From Epinephelus fuscoguttatus (Eukaryota; Chordata; Actinopteri; Perciformes; Serranidae): DNA of 64,000 bases. The notes beneath the pieces were generated by a model. The model saw only the letters and a list, made by a program, of their open reading frames with translations. It was not told where the DNA came from and did no database searches. The stretch spans positions 38,414,777 to 38,478,776 of the forward strand of contig NC_064764.1 in assembly GCF_011397635.1 (NCBI RefSeq), written 5' to 3'. The first letter of the stretch is position 1. Every line of letters starts with the position of its first letter. This document shows positions 40,854 to 54,132 of this stretch, piece by piece. The position numbers were made by a program, and so were the translations under genes.

Positions 40854-42289
40854 ACCAGGCTGTCGTCCCCCCGTGTTTCAAGTCAGCCACAATAATTCCA
40901 GTGCCCAAGAAACCAGCCATCACATGCCTAAATGACTTTCGCCCCGTTGCACTCACATCCACCATCATGAAGTGCTTCGAGAGGGTGGTTAAGGACCACA
41001 TCATCTCCATACTCCCCCCATCATTCGACCCGTTCCAGTTCGCATACCAGCCAAACCGCTCCACTGAGGATGCCATCTCCACTGCTCTCCACCTGAGCCT
41101 GGAGCACCTGGAGGAGAAGAACACCCACGTACGGATGCTGTTCCTGGACTTCAGCTCAGCATTCAATACGATCATCCCCCAGGACCTGGTATGCAAATTG
41201 GAGCCCCTGGGTCACAAAACCTCCCTGTGCAACTGGCTGCTGGACTTCCTCACCGACAGAACCCAGTCTGTCCGAGTGGGTAACAACACATCCAGTGTCA
41301 TCTCCCTGAACACCGGCTCCCCCCAGGGATGTGTTCTGAGCCCCCTGCTGTTCACCCTGATGACCCACAACTGTCGCCCCAGGTACAGCAGCAACCACAT
41401 CCTGAAGTACGCGGACGACACAACAGTTGTGGGCCTCATTCAGGACAACAACGAACTGGCTTACAGGGAGGAAGTGCAACATCTTGTGGACTGGTGTAAG
41501 GTGAACAACCTGGCCCTGAATGTCGACAAAACTAAGATCATCGTGGACTTCAGGAGATCCAGACCCAGCCACACACCCCTCCGCATCAACGACACAGCCG
41601 TGGAAGTCGTGAGCACAACCAAGTACTTGGGGGTGCATATCACCGACAACCTCGGCTGGTCACTCCACACCTCCTCCCTGGCGAAGAAGGCACAGCAGCG
41701 CCTGCACTTCCTGCGGCGGATGAGAAGGGCCTCCCTCCCACCTCCCATCCTAACCACCTTCTACAGAGGGACCATCGAGAGCCTGCTGACCAGCTGCATC
41801 TCCGTCTGGTCTGGGAGCTGCAGGGCCTCAGACTGGAAGTCTCTGCAGAGAGTGGTGAGGACAGCGGAGAAGATCATCGAGACCCCGCTCCCCACCATCC
41901 AGGACATAGCAGATAGCCGCTGCCTATCCAGAGCCCACCAGATCCTCTCTAACCCCACCCACCCCCAGCATGGACTGTTCTCCCTCCTGGCGTCTGGCAG
42001 AAGGTTCCGCAGCATCCGCTGCAGAACAGCCAGACTCAGAAACAGTTACCCTCCCCCTGGCCATCAGACTGCTAAATGCCAAATAACCTCTTATTTGTGC
42101 AATAACCTCCCCCCACCCCCCCAGCTGCTACAATGTTTCTGTTTACACAGTTTATATACTGGTTTCTGTTTGTGCACTACACTGTTTACACTGCGTATAT
42201 ACTGGTTATTCTGTTTTGCACTATTTATTCTGTTGTTTACATTCTGTTTATCTATTTATTCTCTATTGCACTCATTATTATTATTTTAG
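40823..42289 (+). pseudogene. LINE reverse transcriptase, frame-shifted from endonuclease
   Basis: A 488-residue frame with [47 protein letters not shown] (first RT aspartate), [29 protein letters not shown] (catalytic YADD, 41405-41420), [22 protein letters not shown], and a C-terminal [17 protein letters not shown] and [13 protein letters not shown] region. The catalytic domain itself has no stop. The C-terminus beyond about 42060 reads into UTR sequence and is probably shifted. Confidence 0.85.
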
Positions 42290-42544
42290 CTCTTGTTTTT
42301 TAGTTATATAGACTATATTTTTAATTTTTAAACTGCCCCATAATTCCATCTCTGTTGTAATCTGGAAGCCAAGCAACGACATTTCGTTGCCAAAATCTTA
42401 CTGCTGTGTTTTTTTGTGCAATGACAATAAAGGAAGTCTAGTCTAGTCTAGTCTAGTCTAGTTTATTTCCCTTTTAAAATGGTGCCACATTTATAAAGAA
42501 AATGCATTTGTGGGATGAGCAGCAGAGCTGAGTATGTGGATTAT

Positions 42545-42772
42545 CACTCCGGCTTCCTCCCACAGTCCAAAGACATGCAGATTGGGAACTAGGTTAATTG
42601 ATAACTCTAAAATTGTCCATAGGTGTGAATGTGAGTGTGAATGGTTGTCTGTCTCTATGTGTCAGCCCTGTGATAGTCTGGTGACCTGTCCAGGGTGTAC
42701 CCTGCCTCTCGCCCAGTGTCAGCTGGGATAGGCTCCAGCCCCCCCGTGACCCTCAAGAGGATGAAGCGGTTA
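42545..42772 (+). repeat. SINE-like interspersed repeat, copy 1
   Basis: Contains cttcctcccacagtccaaag, acatgcag, gtgtgaatg, tccagggtgtaccctgcct and ctgggataggctccagcccc, an arrangement I recognise as a very widespread fish repeat. Its class is uncertain (SINE or LINE-derived). Copy 2 is at 43125-43466. Confidence 0.7.
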
Positions 42773-43124
42773 GAAGATTCTCTGCCAATGCCAAACAGCT
42801 TCCAGAACTGAACAGGAACAGGAGTTTTAACACACATTGAAAAGGTTTCTTAGCGGATAGCCCCTTGAGATGAATCATCTTGTTTTCAAGGGGGCCCAAC
42901 ACAAAACATACGAGACACTTCATTACAATAGACACAATCACAACATAAAAACATACATACATTGCTACCGACCCACCCCCACATCATTCCCATAAGCCTG
43001 CAATACCTGCACATAATAAAGGGGTGTATATGTCACAAGACATCCAGAGCATCAATAAAATAGTCTTCCAGTAGGCTAACAGTATGCTTATCCTGTTTAG
43101 CCTAGACTGGTAATTAGTGGGGGC
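42773..43124. other. Non-coding spacer
   Basis: Nothing recognised. Confidence 0.5.
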
Positions 43125-43466
43125 AGCAGCAAAAGGATTCCTGGTTTGAACCTTGGGGTGGGGGAGCCCCCCTGTGTGGAGCCAGCATGTTCTCTACGTG
43201 TCAGCGTGGGTCTTCTCCAGGTGCTCCAGCTTCCTCCCACAGTCCAAAGACATGCAGGTTAATTGGTGACTCTAAATTGCTTGTAGGTGTGAATGTGGTG
43301 TGAATGGTTGTCTGTCTCTATGTGTCAGCCCTGTGATAGTCTGGCGACCTGTCCAGGGTGTACCCTGCTTCTCAGGCAAGTGTTAGCTGGGATAGGCTCC
43401 AGCCCCCCCACAACCCCCAATAGGATAGGATAAAGGCTATGGAAAATGAATGAATGAATGAATGGT
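43125..43466 (+). repeat. SINE-like interspersed repeat, copy 2, with ATGA tail
   Basis: A longer copy. It begins near a tggtttgaacctt word resembling a pol III B box and includes tgtcagcgtgggtcttctcc. It shares the cttcctcccacagtccaaag block with copy 1 and ends in a (ATGA)n run at about 43445-43464. Confidence 0.7.
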
Positions 43467-43799
43467 TGTTAGTGGTGTTAGTTGACAGCGCAACAGGAAC
43501 CAGGGCTCTGCAAGAACATGCTAATTTCAGGTTACCGTCTTTTTCTACCGTCGTTTTACCGTCTATTAAAAAGCAAAGCAGTATTTGCTAAAATAAAAGG
43601 TGAATTTCTTTTGAAAAGAACCATCGCTGGTGTTAGCCACCAAGATTAGCCACTGGGACTAACTATAGACAGTCATTGCAACTAACAAGCTTACTACTGC
43701 TCTTGTTATCTCATCTGAAGTTGCACCCATAATCATTTCTACAATAGTGTCCTCTGGAATAACCTCCTAAGACCTGGCAATTCGCATTTGTCTGTGGGG

Positions 43800-45200
43800 G
43801 ACATGACACTGAGGCCTTAACCTAAACACCTGATAAACTGCCTCAATGAATTCTTTTGCCGCTTTGAAACACAGAACACCAGGACAGAAAACAAACCCTC
43901 CCCCGGGCGAGCAGGCTGTGTGTCTGCCCACAGCCAGCACGAGGAGGACCCTCTCCAGGATCAACGGGCAGCTGGACCAGATAACATACCTGGTTGTGCC
44001 CTAAAGGACTGCACCGAGGAGCTCAAGGACGTCCTCACGGACATCTTCAACATCTCCCTGAGCCAAGCGATTGTCCCCACGTGTTTCAAAGCCGCCACAA
44101 CAATACCAGTTCAAAAGAAGCCCCACTCAGCTACAATGACTATTGGCCCGCAGCACTCCATCCTTCTGCCCTCCCATGACCCGTTTCAGTTTGCATACAG
44201 GTCAAACAGGTCCACAGAGGACGCCATTTCCGCTACTCTCCATCGAGCCCTCACCCACCTGGACTCAAAGAACTCAGCATTCAACACAATCACTCCCCAG
44301 CAGCTCATACAAAAACTCAGACACTTGGGACTCAAAACCTCTCTCTGTAACTGGGTGCTGGAGTTTCTAACAGGGAGGACACAAAATGTGCGGGTCGGCA
44401 GCAACATCTCCAAGACCATCACGCTGAGCACAGGGGCTCCACAGGGGTGTGGGCTCATCCCACTGCTCTTCACACTACTGACTCACGACTGTGCCAGCCC
44501 ACAGCATCAACCACATCGTCAAGTTTGCGGATGACACGACTGTGGTGGGCCTCATTTCCATGAAGCCAACCACAGGAGTGAGGTGAGCCGACTGGTCCAG
44601 TGGTATATGGACAACAATCTCTTCCTCAATGTGGGGAAGACCAGAGAGATTGTTGTGGACTTCAGGAGAAGACCTCCACAGCATCCCCCACTGACCATCG
44701 ACGGTGATGCTGTGGAAGGAGTGAGCAGCACCAAGTTCCTGGGGGTGCACATCTCTGAGGACCTCTCCTGGACCAACAACACCACATCGCTGGCCAAGAA
44801 GGCTCAAACACGCCTCTACTTCCTCCGCAAACTGAGGAGAGCAAGAGTCTCACCCCCATCATGTGCTCCTTCTACAGAGGAACCATTGAGAGTGTCATCA
44901 CTGGCTCCATCACTGTGTGGCACGGAGGCTGCACTGCCTCCTGCCAGAAGACTCTGCAACGCATAGTGAATACAGCCAGCAAGATCATTGGTACCCCTCT
45001 TCCCTCCCTCACAGACATCTTCAACACCCGTCTCACCCGCAGAGCTCCCACCTCACACTCCCACTTCAGCCTCCTGACTGGGAGAAGACACCAGACTCTC
45101 CGGGCCCACTGCACAAGACTCACAAACAGCTTTATCCACCAGGCTTTCAGGATGTTGAACTCTGTCCACTACCTGATTTATAGATATATTTTTTCATGAG
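43800..45200 (+). pseudogene. Second CR1/Rex1-L2-group LINE, degraded RT
   Basis: Same family as 39375-42462 but diverged. It reads [15 protein letters not shown] (43970), [20 protein letters not shown], a deletion joining DSKNSAFNTI (so the first RT aspartate region is shortened), [31 protein letters not shown] (44520), VVDFRRRPPQHPPLTIDG, KFLGVHISEDLSW and [17 protein letters not shown]. It shifts among at least three frames. There is no 3' short-repeat tail that I can find beyond 45200. It is dead. Confidence 0.85.
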
Positions 45201-47430
45201 TCTTAGCTATAAAGTCTATGTTCATTTTCAGCCTTTCAAAATATACAATTTGGCACGTCCTTTGTGGGATACAGTGGGACTTCCTTCTTTTAATTTTCAA
45301 CTATTTCCCATACTTCAGAAAGCCTGAGCAAGACGCTGACACCCAGCACCAATTCTGAGCTAGAAGTGACACTTAAACAAAAGGTTCTGACCTTTTAATT
45401 ATTTTACACAGATTCAAGGGAGGGTAAACAGAAATTATTTTTCTTCTACACTCATGCATAAGCGCACACACAAGCATGCACAATACTTTAATATTACATA
45501 ACTTAAAAGTGAATTAAATTATTTAATTGAAAAGTAATGAACTGGAATGTATGTTTTGTGGAAAACATTGACACTCATGTCCAAGACAAGGGACTTGTTA
45601 TGACACATTAATCAATAAACATTTCTGTGAAACAAAAAATCTTGGTGATATGGTTCTTACACACCAATTACTATTATGTAAGAATAGAAGAAAAGAAAGG
45701 AAAATGAAAGAAAAAAGAAGAAATGAAATCAAATGAATTAAATTAAATTAAATTAAAATGTAAATATCCAAACTGTTTCCTTCTGGTTCTCACGAGGATA
45801 AGGCAGATTAATTGTTACTTTTCAATGGCTGGTTCTGTGAGACTCATCTCGGGTAAGGATGAGATCCTCTGCTGGATTTGCCTAAAGGGCATCCATATCA
45901 CTAAATCGGCCTTTGTTGCTGGTCACAGAGTGGTGCTGCATGGGAGGAATCATAATATAGTGCCATGTACCATCCAGTGTACTGTACATCTGCAGCGTCT
46001 GCATGTATTAACTGTCACAGGTATTCATGCTTCTGCTGATTTGCCACAAGATGGAGCCATTGACTTATTTTTTCCATGATAGAAATGAAGTAAAGCATGT
46101 AGGATAACAAGCTGTGGGATGGGTGAGTTTGTGGGAAATTTCAAGCCGCATACAAAGACTTACTAGTTACATTTCGCCCCTTCACATTTCATTTGGATAG
46201 ATTTCAGATAATTTTGCATTAAAGTAGGGATAAATCCGTTTTAGCTGCTGAGGACTGACATATTTTGAAACATCTCCTTCTCCCACTAGAGGTCTCTGTT
46301 TCCCCTCACAGCACAAAACACACATACATACATACATACATACCACACTCTGTACATCCACTGGTGTTTACTGAAAGGCCTGTTTTCTCTGTCAGCTCTG
46401 GGACAGGATGCCTCCTGTCTGAGTGTGTCATCTGGACTGTGAAGCAGCACACGCCTCACTCTGCTGTACATTCACCTCAAGTTTAAACAAGTTTGAAGAG
46501 AGCAGCAGCTCCTTGTTTGCGAAATGACAGAATTCATTGTGTGGACACGTTGTGATGGAGTTGTTTTGACAGGGACAACATTTAAAGACTAGACCAGACA
46601 CTTTGTGGGTATGCTGAAACATGGTGACACATAGAAGACATCTATCGAGGGATCTCAGGGCTCAAACATAAATAACACCTCGATTTTGCAGAAAAAATGT
46701 AATACAGTCTGAGGCTCACAGTCAGTAAGTTTATATGACATGTGAGAAAATTGATTAGTTGTGTTAGTCCAACTTTTGAAATACATGTAAACATATTAGT
46801 CGACTGAAATCGTACTAAATTGGATTTCTCAAAGTCGGACTAACACACCCAGATAATGCGATTGGGAGTCAAATTACTCCCTCATGTATACAGTCAGTCA
46901 GACCCAAACTGGTTTAGCTGTGCATTTTTGGACAGAAGAGGACACACAATTCATGTTCATGTTCATCATTTAGCTGCTAGCTAACCGTAGCTAACTTGTT
47001 TGTTGATTGTTTGGTCGCTCAACCGGAAAAAAGGTCCAATACTGACACGCTGAAAGGGGGTATATTGTCACCCGTGGAAGCGGAGTTGGACTTAGTTTGA
47101 TCAATAAATCGATTCCCATCCCGTGCTTGTATATTGGAACAAGGACAGTGGTCCAATTAAATAGCCTAGCTGAGCTAGAACCAGAGCTCGATTTAACTGT
47201 ACATTAAATGGCTTTACTTTCTTCATTATTTTATTTCTTCTCTTCTTTTCATCAAGAAGAAGACATTCTGTAAATGTGCAATGGAAACCCTTGATGAAGT
47301 TAATTTCCAGGTTGATCTACAAAAAGTTGCAAACACAGGTCTTTTGTTTCAGACAAAAATCGTGCAACATGATGCTGTTTTGGAGAATATTGTATCCTTT
47401 CTAAAAACATTAAGACTTTGCACAACAGTT
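45201..47430. other. Non-coding stretch with small repeats
   Basis: No gene supported. It contains A-rich and (AATTA)-like runs near 45710-45760, a (CATA)n run at 46321-46342 and a short inverted repeat at 46761-46846. A frame at 45825-46079 has no recognised domain. Confidence 0.5.
46761..46846. repeat. Short inverted repeat (DNA-element remnant)
   Basis: gtgttagtccaactttTGA and tcaaagtcggactaacac pair over about 18 bases around a 50-base spacer. Confidence 0.6.
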
Positions 47431-47468
47431 ATATCAAATCATATCATATCATATCATATCATATCATA
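47431..47468. repeat. (ATATC)n microsatellite
   Basis: About seven pentanucleotide copies, directly upstream of a LINE fragment. Confidence 0.85.
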
Positions 47469-47525
47469 CATCATATGTTGTCAATCTTGAAAAGAATGCT
47501 TTTAAAAGACTTGTTTATTTGGCTT

Positions 47526-48192
47526 TGAAGCAGTAATCCATGCCTTCATCACATCTCGGCTGGATTACTGCAATGCACTTTATTTTGGAGTCAGCCAGTC
47601 CTCCCTCGCACGTCTCCAGTTAGTCCAAAACGCTGCCGCTCGTCTACTAACTGGAGTACGAATGAGAGAGCACATTACACCCATTCTGGCCTCCCTCCAC
47701 TGGCTGCCTGTGCACTTTAGAGTTCATTTTAAGATCCTTTTATTTGTTTTTAAATCTTTAAATGGCCTCGCCACGCCCTACCTCTCTGAGCTTCTTCACC
47801 CCTATGCCCCTGCCTGGTGCCTCAGGTCAGCTGATCAGCTGCTCCTTGAGGTACCGAGGTCCAAGCGAACGCCTAGAGCAGACCATGCATTCTCCATTGC
47901 TGCTCCAGAAATGTGGAACAATCTACCTCTGCACATCAGACAGGCCTCCTCACTGTCTGTTTTTAAAACCCACCTTAAAATCCACTTTTACTCACTGGCT
48001 ATGAACCCAGCATGATACCTTGTTCTGTTTTTATTTGTTTGTTGCTGTTTTTATTGGGTTTTTTTGTTTTTTTTTAACTGCTTTTTATTATCTCACTGTT
48101 TTGTTGTTTTATGACCACCTATGTACAGCACTTTGTTTCAGCTGTGGTTGATTTAAAGGGCTTTATAAATAAAGTTGAGTTGAGTTGAGTTG
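47526..48192 (+). pseudogene. L2-like LINE fragment, RT C-terminus and 3' end
   Basis: The frame encodes [54 protein letters not shown] and MWNNLPLHIRQASSLSVFKT, matching the C-terminal RT region of the L2-like LINE at 7732-9069. It is open to 48015. The 3' UTR ends ataaagttgag with a (TTGAG)n tail (48172-48190). It is 5' truncated, so the catalytic domain is absent. Confidence 0.85.
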
Positions 48193-48219
48193 GTTCCATC
48201 CCAAAAGTGAGCGACTTCA

Positions 48220-48545
48220 TAAATGGCCAGATGGAGACGCTATGGGATCTTCAAGGGTTCCCAGCATTCTTTTTGCCTTGAAATTACATCTGTATATTAC
48301 TTTTTAATGTGTTTTGTTGACATCAAATCACTGCCTACATTGGATTCACACTGGATTGACAGAGAGGCGGTCAGGGTGAATGGCAGACATGAAGTGCAGG
48401 ACTGTGACACCAGAATACCCAGTTCATGTCCAGAGTTGTGTCTTAGGTTTAGTGAACAAAAGTACTTTGGTTTAGTTAAGTTTAGGAAAAGATGGTATTT
48501 TTGCTTAAATGTTAATAAAAAAAAAGGTAATAATTTAAAAAAGTA
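48220..48545 (+). repeat. Dispersed repeat family, copy 1
   Basis: Shares with 58700-58860 an arrangement of caggactgtgacaccagaa, ...aaagtactttggttta...agtttaggaaaag..., at low identity. It is probably an old interspersed repeat. The open frame here (to 48546) is incidental. Confidence 0.4.
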
Positions 48546-48639
48546 ATGCTGCAGTCAGTACAAGCTGAGAATATTTTTAAAGGTTGCCTATTTTGCTGGA
48601 AACCAAATGAAATATGTTGTAAGTGTTAATTAGCAACAT

Positions 48640-49160
48640 TTTCATGCCTCTGTGCCGCATTATGTTTTAAGGTTGTTCGTCCCATTCTTGTGAACATATC
48701 GCAAGAACACCTTGAGGGAATTTCCTCAAATTTGGCACACATGCTCACCTGGACTCAATAATGAACTCATTTGATTTTGGTGGTCAAAGATCAGTGTGAT
48801 CTTGCATCTGTCTCGTTATCATGAACACGATATCTCAAGAACAGCTCAAGGGAATTTCTTTAAATTTGACACAAACATCCATTTGGATTTAAAAATAAAC
48901 TGATTAGAATTTTGTGCTCGAGGGTCAAAGGTCAAAGTCAGTGTGCCCCCACAAAATATGTTTGTGGCCATAACTGAAGAATTTCATATGCTAATTATGA
49001 AAAAACTTCACACAAATTTCTGATAAAATGATAAAGTGTCAGTTCTGGTACAGGGTGTCTCCTGTCTGAGTGTGTCATCTGGACTTCTGGACATTTTATA
49101 TCCAAAAGGTCAAAGGTCAGCTTCACTGTGACATCATAATGACTGTATAGATCATTTGCA
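48640..49160. repeat. Fish interspersed repeat with internal subrepeats
   Basis: Contains two diverged copies of a segment (aagaacaccttgagggaatttcctcaaatttggcaca near 48701 and aagaacagctcaagggaat near 48838), then ggtcaaaggtcaaagt and ccaaaaggtcaaaggtcag. I recognise this wording from fish genomes. Its class is unknown. Confidence 0.5.
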
Positions 49161-49439
49161 GGGGAAACAATGTGTGTGAAGCATCCATGTTGTCACAGAC
49201 ATGGATGCAAACTGTAAGAGAAACTTGACAGGTGCTCTGAGGCGTACAACTGCCGGATGGTAATTCCAGTTTCATGTTAATACAAAATGTAATTTGCTTG
49301 TCATTTCTTTTCCCTCAAAACGTACATGCTGTTTCAAATTAGTTGTTTCTAAACATAATTGTAAGACAGACAACAGGGCTGTTTGTTGCACTGTGGACAC
49401 TTAAAGAATTATGCTTTGATCTGCCGCCTGGTGGGGGTC

Positions 49440-50648
49440 AAATCAGTAATGTTATTCTGTTGTTTTGTGTTTTTTAGATTATGTCACACTCTATATTGTG
49501 TCCTCGATTAGCAAATATTCATGGTTTAATTTTTCAGCACCATTTCATAGAATATGTGGGCAGGTTTTTAAGACACCCTCCTAAACAAACAAAATGGCCT
49601 TGCAGAGGGAGTTCACAATGTAACATAAAACAACTCATTTCCATTTCCAACAAGCCATTTCAGTAATTAAAAGATGTTCCTGGTATTTGAATAATCACAC
49701 TAGGAAACTTGTAACTCAGGCACTGGTACTCACTCATCTTGACTACTGCTCTGTTATATGGTCTTGTGCTTCAAATAAAGACATGCACAAGCTTCAACTC
49801 GTGCAAAACAGAGCCACATGCCTGGTCTTAGGTTGCCCCTTCAGAACCAATGTCAAAAGCATGCACTCCAAGCTCCAGTGGTTGACTGTGGATAATAGGC
49901 TGGCTTGCAATCTTCTCTCTTTTTTTCACAAAGTCTATACCTTAAATAAGCCCACATGTTTCTTTTCTAGAATTTGTCACATTCACAATGTTCACAACCA
50001 TCATACAAGACAGTTTGCAAAGGGCTTAATTGCTGTACCTCTTGCAAAATCATGCTCAATGCAAAAAACGGTCTTATATGGGGCTATATCTTTGTGGAAC
50101 AAGCTTCCTGATAATGTTAGAAGCATAGATTCAGTAATTGTTTTTAGAAAATGTCTTAAAAAGCAATGCCTTGACAGGCAGAAGGCATAGATTATTATTA
50201 TTTTAAGTCTGTTTGATTTTTGGTTCGTTCAGGGTTACCTTAAAGTTTAACATGTCCTATTACTGACTTGTCAGTGTTATTTGTCACTGTTGTTACTGTT
50301 GCTATTGGTATGTTATTGTTGTATTGAATATGTTTTGTTTTGATTTTTTTATTATGATTTTTTTTTTATTTTATCTTGTTTATAATTATTGTTCTTCTAT
50401 AATTAGTATTCTATAATTATTCTCTTGAATGACTGTTTATTCTTTATAATTATTCTTTATATATAGTTGGTGAGAATTTTGTCATTATGGGTACTATGCA
50501 GCTTTTCATATTATTTGTAATTTAGTTTTATTTTATGTACATTTGATTATTTTATGTCCTTTTTTAATGGACCCCAGGAAGAGTAGCTGCTTCCAAGTGT
50601 AGCAGCTAATGGGGATCTCAATAAAATCAAATCAAATCAAATCAAACT
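49440..50648 (+). pseudogene. LINE fragment (CR1/Rex1-like), RT C-terminus and 3' end
   Basis: The 49687-50190 frame encodes LVTQALVLTHLDYCSVIWSC, LQLVQNRATCLVLGC, SKLQWLTVDNRLACN, GAISLWNKLPDNVRSIDSV and FRKCLKKQ, the post-catalytic part of a CR1/Rex1-type RT and distinct from the other LINEs here. The 3' end has ggggatctcaataaaatc followed by an (ATCAA)n tail (50619-50645). Weak similarity upstream (49481-49666) suggests the fragment starts earlier in another frame. Confidence 0.8.
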
Positions 50649-51560
50649 AAATTCATTTTCAAAACAAGCACTTGTGCTGATGTTGTTTTTACCACAGCCA
50701 TTGATGCTCAAACATACTGTACACACACTCCTCTCTGGCCCGTGTGGTTGTGTTTAACTCGACATGTCTGGATCTGCTGCTGCACATTCCTCCGTCTAGC
50801 TGCGTGACGCCGGCTGCCAATGGGAGCATCCGGCTGTTTAACGGGCAGGAGGCTCAGCAGGCCCAGCAGAGTTGTTGTCAAAGAGCTATACCATTACCAT
50901 TAGGCTAAAAGTAGGGTCTACAGTATGTAGTGTGCTAACACAAACAGTGTTATCTTTTACGACAGGCGCCTTTTTTTCTGATTTTTTTTTTCAAATGTTT
51001 TATTGTTATTGCATTTGAAATACAACAAAATTAAACGGCTACTCCATTAAGGTGCATAAGTTAAACACATGTCTCACCCTCACCATCCATACATCATACA
51101 CCCTCCTCACACAAAACTCATCCCCATCCCCAACCACCAGCACCGCTATTTAACTAGCAGTATCAGGGTGGGACAACAACTTAACTTAAGGGGGCAAAAA
51201 GTTCCAGTAGGGCGGGTGGGAGGGGTGGTTGATGGGTCCAACAACCACTGTCTTTCACTCATAAGGCTAGTGTTCGCTATTTGTTTGATTGTTAAGCCAA
51301 ATGCAGTGAATGTAACAAGCTGAAGTTGACATGGTGTCCCAGAACGTCAATAACAAACACACCAAGGGTGCCTCGCAGGTCATATGTCATCATGGAAAGT
51401 CCATGACCAAACGTCCATATGTGATGAGGTCATTGCCTGTGCAATGGCTTGCGTGAAGCTAGCTGGTGCCCATCTTGTCCATCTTTTTCTTGATGTTAAC
51501 ATTTGAAAACCTCGACCTGGCTGGCTAGCAGCTAGTCAGCAGAAGCCAGCAAAACAAGAG
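50649..51560. other. Non-coding, with repeat-family pieces
   Basis: The segment near 51190-51265 (caaaaagttccagtagggcg ... gggtccaacaaccactg) resembles 57055-57085 and 61485-61545 (gggtctaacaaacacaagac), so it belongs to a dispersed repeat. No gene. Confidence 0.4.
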
Positions 51561-54130
51561 TTTACAGACCTCCTCTGATGTCCAAAAGTAAAGACAAAAG
51601 CACAAACAAAACTTGCAAAACAGGCCCAAGAGCATACATTTAGCAAAAATTTAGTGGAGCTGACAGAAAGGCGACAGGAAACATGCTATGTTATTAGAGG
51701 GCTGCTTTTGTTTTGTATTAAAATTATCTGAGGGGAATGTCTTTTCAAAAACAAATGCAACCTATGGTATTATACTATGCTTTAAAAAATGTAAAGCAAC
51801 AAAGAATGTGTGTTTAATGAGTTTGCTTACTTCTCTGATAAAAGGCTGTAGTGTAGGAAAAACTAAATTTAAAGAAAATGCATTTTTGTTCTACATGTCT
51901 GCGTCCACCCTTACTGTTTATTTAGAAAAATCAATATTTATCTGCTGTCAGCGCAGAAACATGAGCAAGTCGATGTGAGACAAACAGACGCCACAGACTG
52001 TAGAGACTCACATGAGATGTACGTCATCCCTACGTGCTGCCCTCTGGGGCCAACAGTGCAGTTCGGTTACCTCAGAACCCACAGGATTATAAAGCTGTTT
52101 GTCATACATTCCTTTCAGGTGTGTGTCACCCTGACTGTGTGTGCGCAAGGTCACAGTTTGTCTTATTTCCCAGCTTAACCTCAAATGTGATCGTAAGGTT
52201 AAAGACCTGCATAAAGCAGGTGATGTGGCTCAGTCACTGTGGGCAGGTTAGAACAGAGGTGCAGAAAGTTGACATGAACTCCTGGAGTTGCAGTGTGAAA
52301 CTGAAGGTGCATTCATTGATTGTTTTAGCCACATGAGGAGAAAATATTCTACAATGACCTGACAGACATAGTAGTAGTAGTTTTGTTGTGCAAAACATGG
52401 ATGTTTATTTCAGTTTAGGTAAAAATTCTAAAGTTCACCTGTTGAATAAGTTGTTTGTATCATCTTTTCTCTCAGTAAACACAGGTGTACATAATAACAC
52501 AATGGTTCTGTTTAATTTTCAGATGTGCTCAGAATGTGAACAAGCCTCTGATTAAACTGTGTTTGAGTTAAACCTGTCATTAACTCGACATCCTCTCAGC
52601 AGGCTGCACCTTCACTGCCACTACTGACCAGTGAAGTTCTCAGCTTTATTAAACTGGAACGTACCATCTCCTCAGCTGAGGTGGGGGTCAGCTTAACAGA
52701 GGCAAAGCATTCAAAAATATACAGTAAAGAAAAAAACTGTATTCTAACATTTCTTTGTGACAGCTGACTTCTAAATTTAGCTTTGAGAAAACAAACACAA
52801 CATTAGCATACAGACTGTAACAGAGTGCACATCAGTTTAAATGTTCATCCCCCCACTCGTCAGTGTCCAGTGTTCACACACTCATGGCTGAAAGACCTGA
52901 TGATGCACACCTGTTTTCACTATCAGCTAATGAACAGCACACTATGTGGTCAGAAGTATGTGGACATCTTTGTGTGTTTTTGGTTTGGGCTAGAACCCTT
53001 TAATCCAATGAGTGGAGCTCTCAGTGCTACACAATAAAATAAATGTACACACAGCCTCACCAGAAACAACTATATTGGACAATGGATGATTTTCACAGCA
53101 ACGATTTTGATTTCACTTCTGTCAAAACTGTCTGAAATCACTCCCTTGTTCATTCATTCACTACTTCAATAAAATAAATGGGCAGTTAATAGTGAGCAGT
53201 AAATTGAGATTTCTGACACCTATGTATTACATCATAATTTGCAGGTGTCCTGAGATGGGAATGTTTGAGGGCACAACATAGTGGATAACTTTCCCAAGCA
53301 GAGCACTCACTGATTATGTTTACATGCACAAAATATTCCAGTTTTTGCCTTTATTAAGAAAAAAACAATACATCCAGTAGGCTGTTTACATATGGCACAT
53401 TGCACTAATATTCCTGTTAAAATACAGCTGTGTATACTCGTGCTCTAACTTGTCGCTTATTACATCATAATATATAAAGGTGAAATGGCTGGAGCTGCTT
53501 GTGCCACTTTGCTTCTTTGCATCAAAATAGGAGTGGTTAACAGTGGTGGACTTGTTGGATTATGCAAACTTACATACTCTTTTATTCCTTTATGAACAAG
53601 TAGGTGCATATCTCCTTCTGACCACAAATGTGGGCTTTTGTTTTTGGTGTGCTTCTCTACACCAGCCTTGCAATCTGTTGGCAAGTTGATTTGTGTACAA
53701 CGCACAGAGTTGACCGTAAACAGACGAGAAGCCATGTGTCAAAAACTGTGGTAAAAATTCAAACTGAGACGTCTGAATGCACTGCACACATGTCCACAGA
53801 ATGCTATTAATAAGGCATAATATGAGCATATCCCACATGCAGGGCCGTCTCTTTTCACACGTCACGCAAATTGAGACGCATGTCCATGATTAGTTGCCAC
53901 CCGCGCTAGCATTCTTGGAGTACCACTACTGTAGGATAAGTTCAAAGTCCAATCGCAAGAGGGTGAATGTCCATGTGCCGTCCAATAACGGCGCGTGCTG
54001 GTCATTAACGGCGCACACTGGCCACCTGGCACTCAATATGCTGCTTTCATGACTGCCCAGAAATACCTGAACAGCCGTGCCTCTTGCCTGGGGTCTCCAG
54101 AGTGTCTTGAAACAGCCCTGACCACATGTC
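51561..54130. other. Non-coding stretch, nothing recognised
   Basis: Several short frames (for example 51688-51978, 52825-53037 and 53460-53865), none with a recognisable domain, homopolymer-free length or paired copy. I see no gene. Confidence 0.5.
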
Positions 54131-54132
54131 TT

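Larger units (their letters stand above)
39375..42462 (+). mobile_element. CR1/Rex1-L2-group LINE, nearly complete ORF2
   Basis: Plus-strand non-LTR element with AP endonuclease, reverse transcriptase and a 3' UTR ending in AATAAA (42427) and a TCTAG pentanucleotide tail (42436-42460). Such short-repeat tails are characteristic of this LINE group. It is probably 5' truncated or at its 5' end near 39375. Confidence 0.85.

Noticed and set aside
43130-43150. B-box-like word considered as a tRNA gene
   Set aside because: No cloverleaf or A box could be built. It fits a SINE-like repeat at most.
45825-46079. 84-residue frame
   Set aside because: No similarity recognised, isolated, no splice or repeat context supporting a gene.
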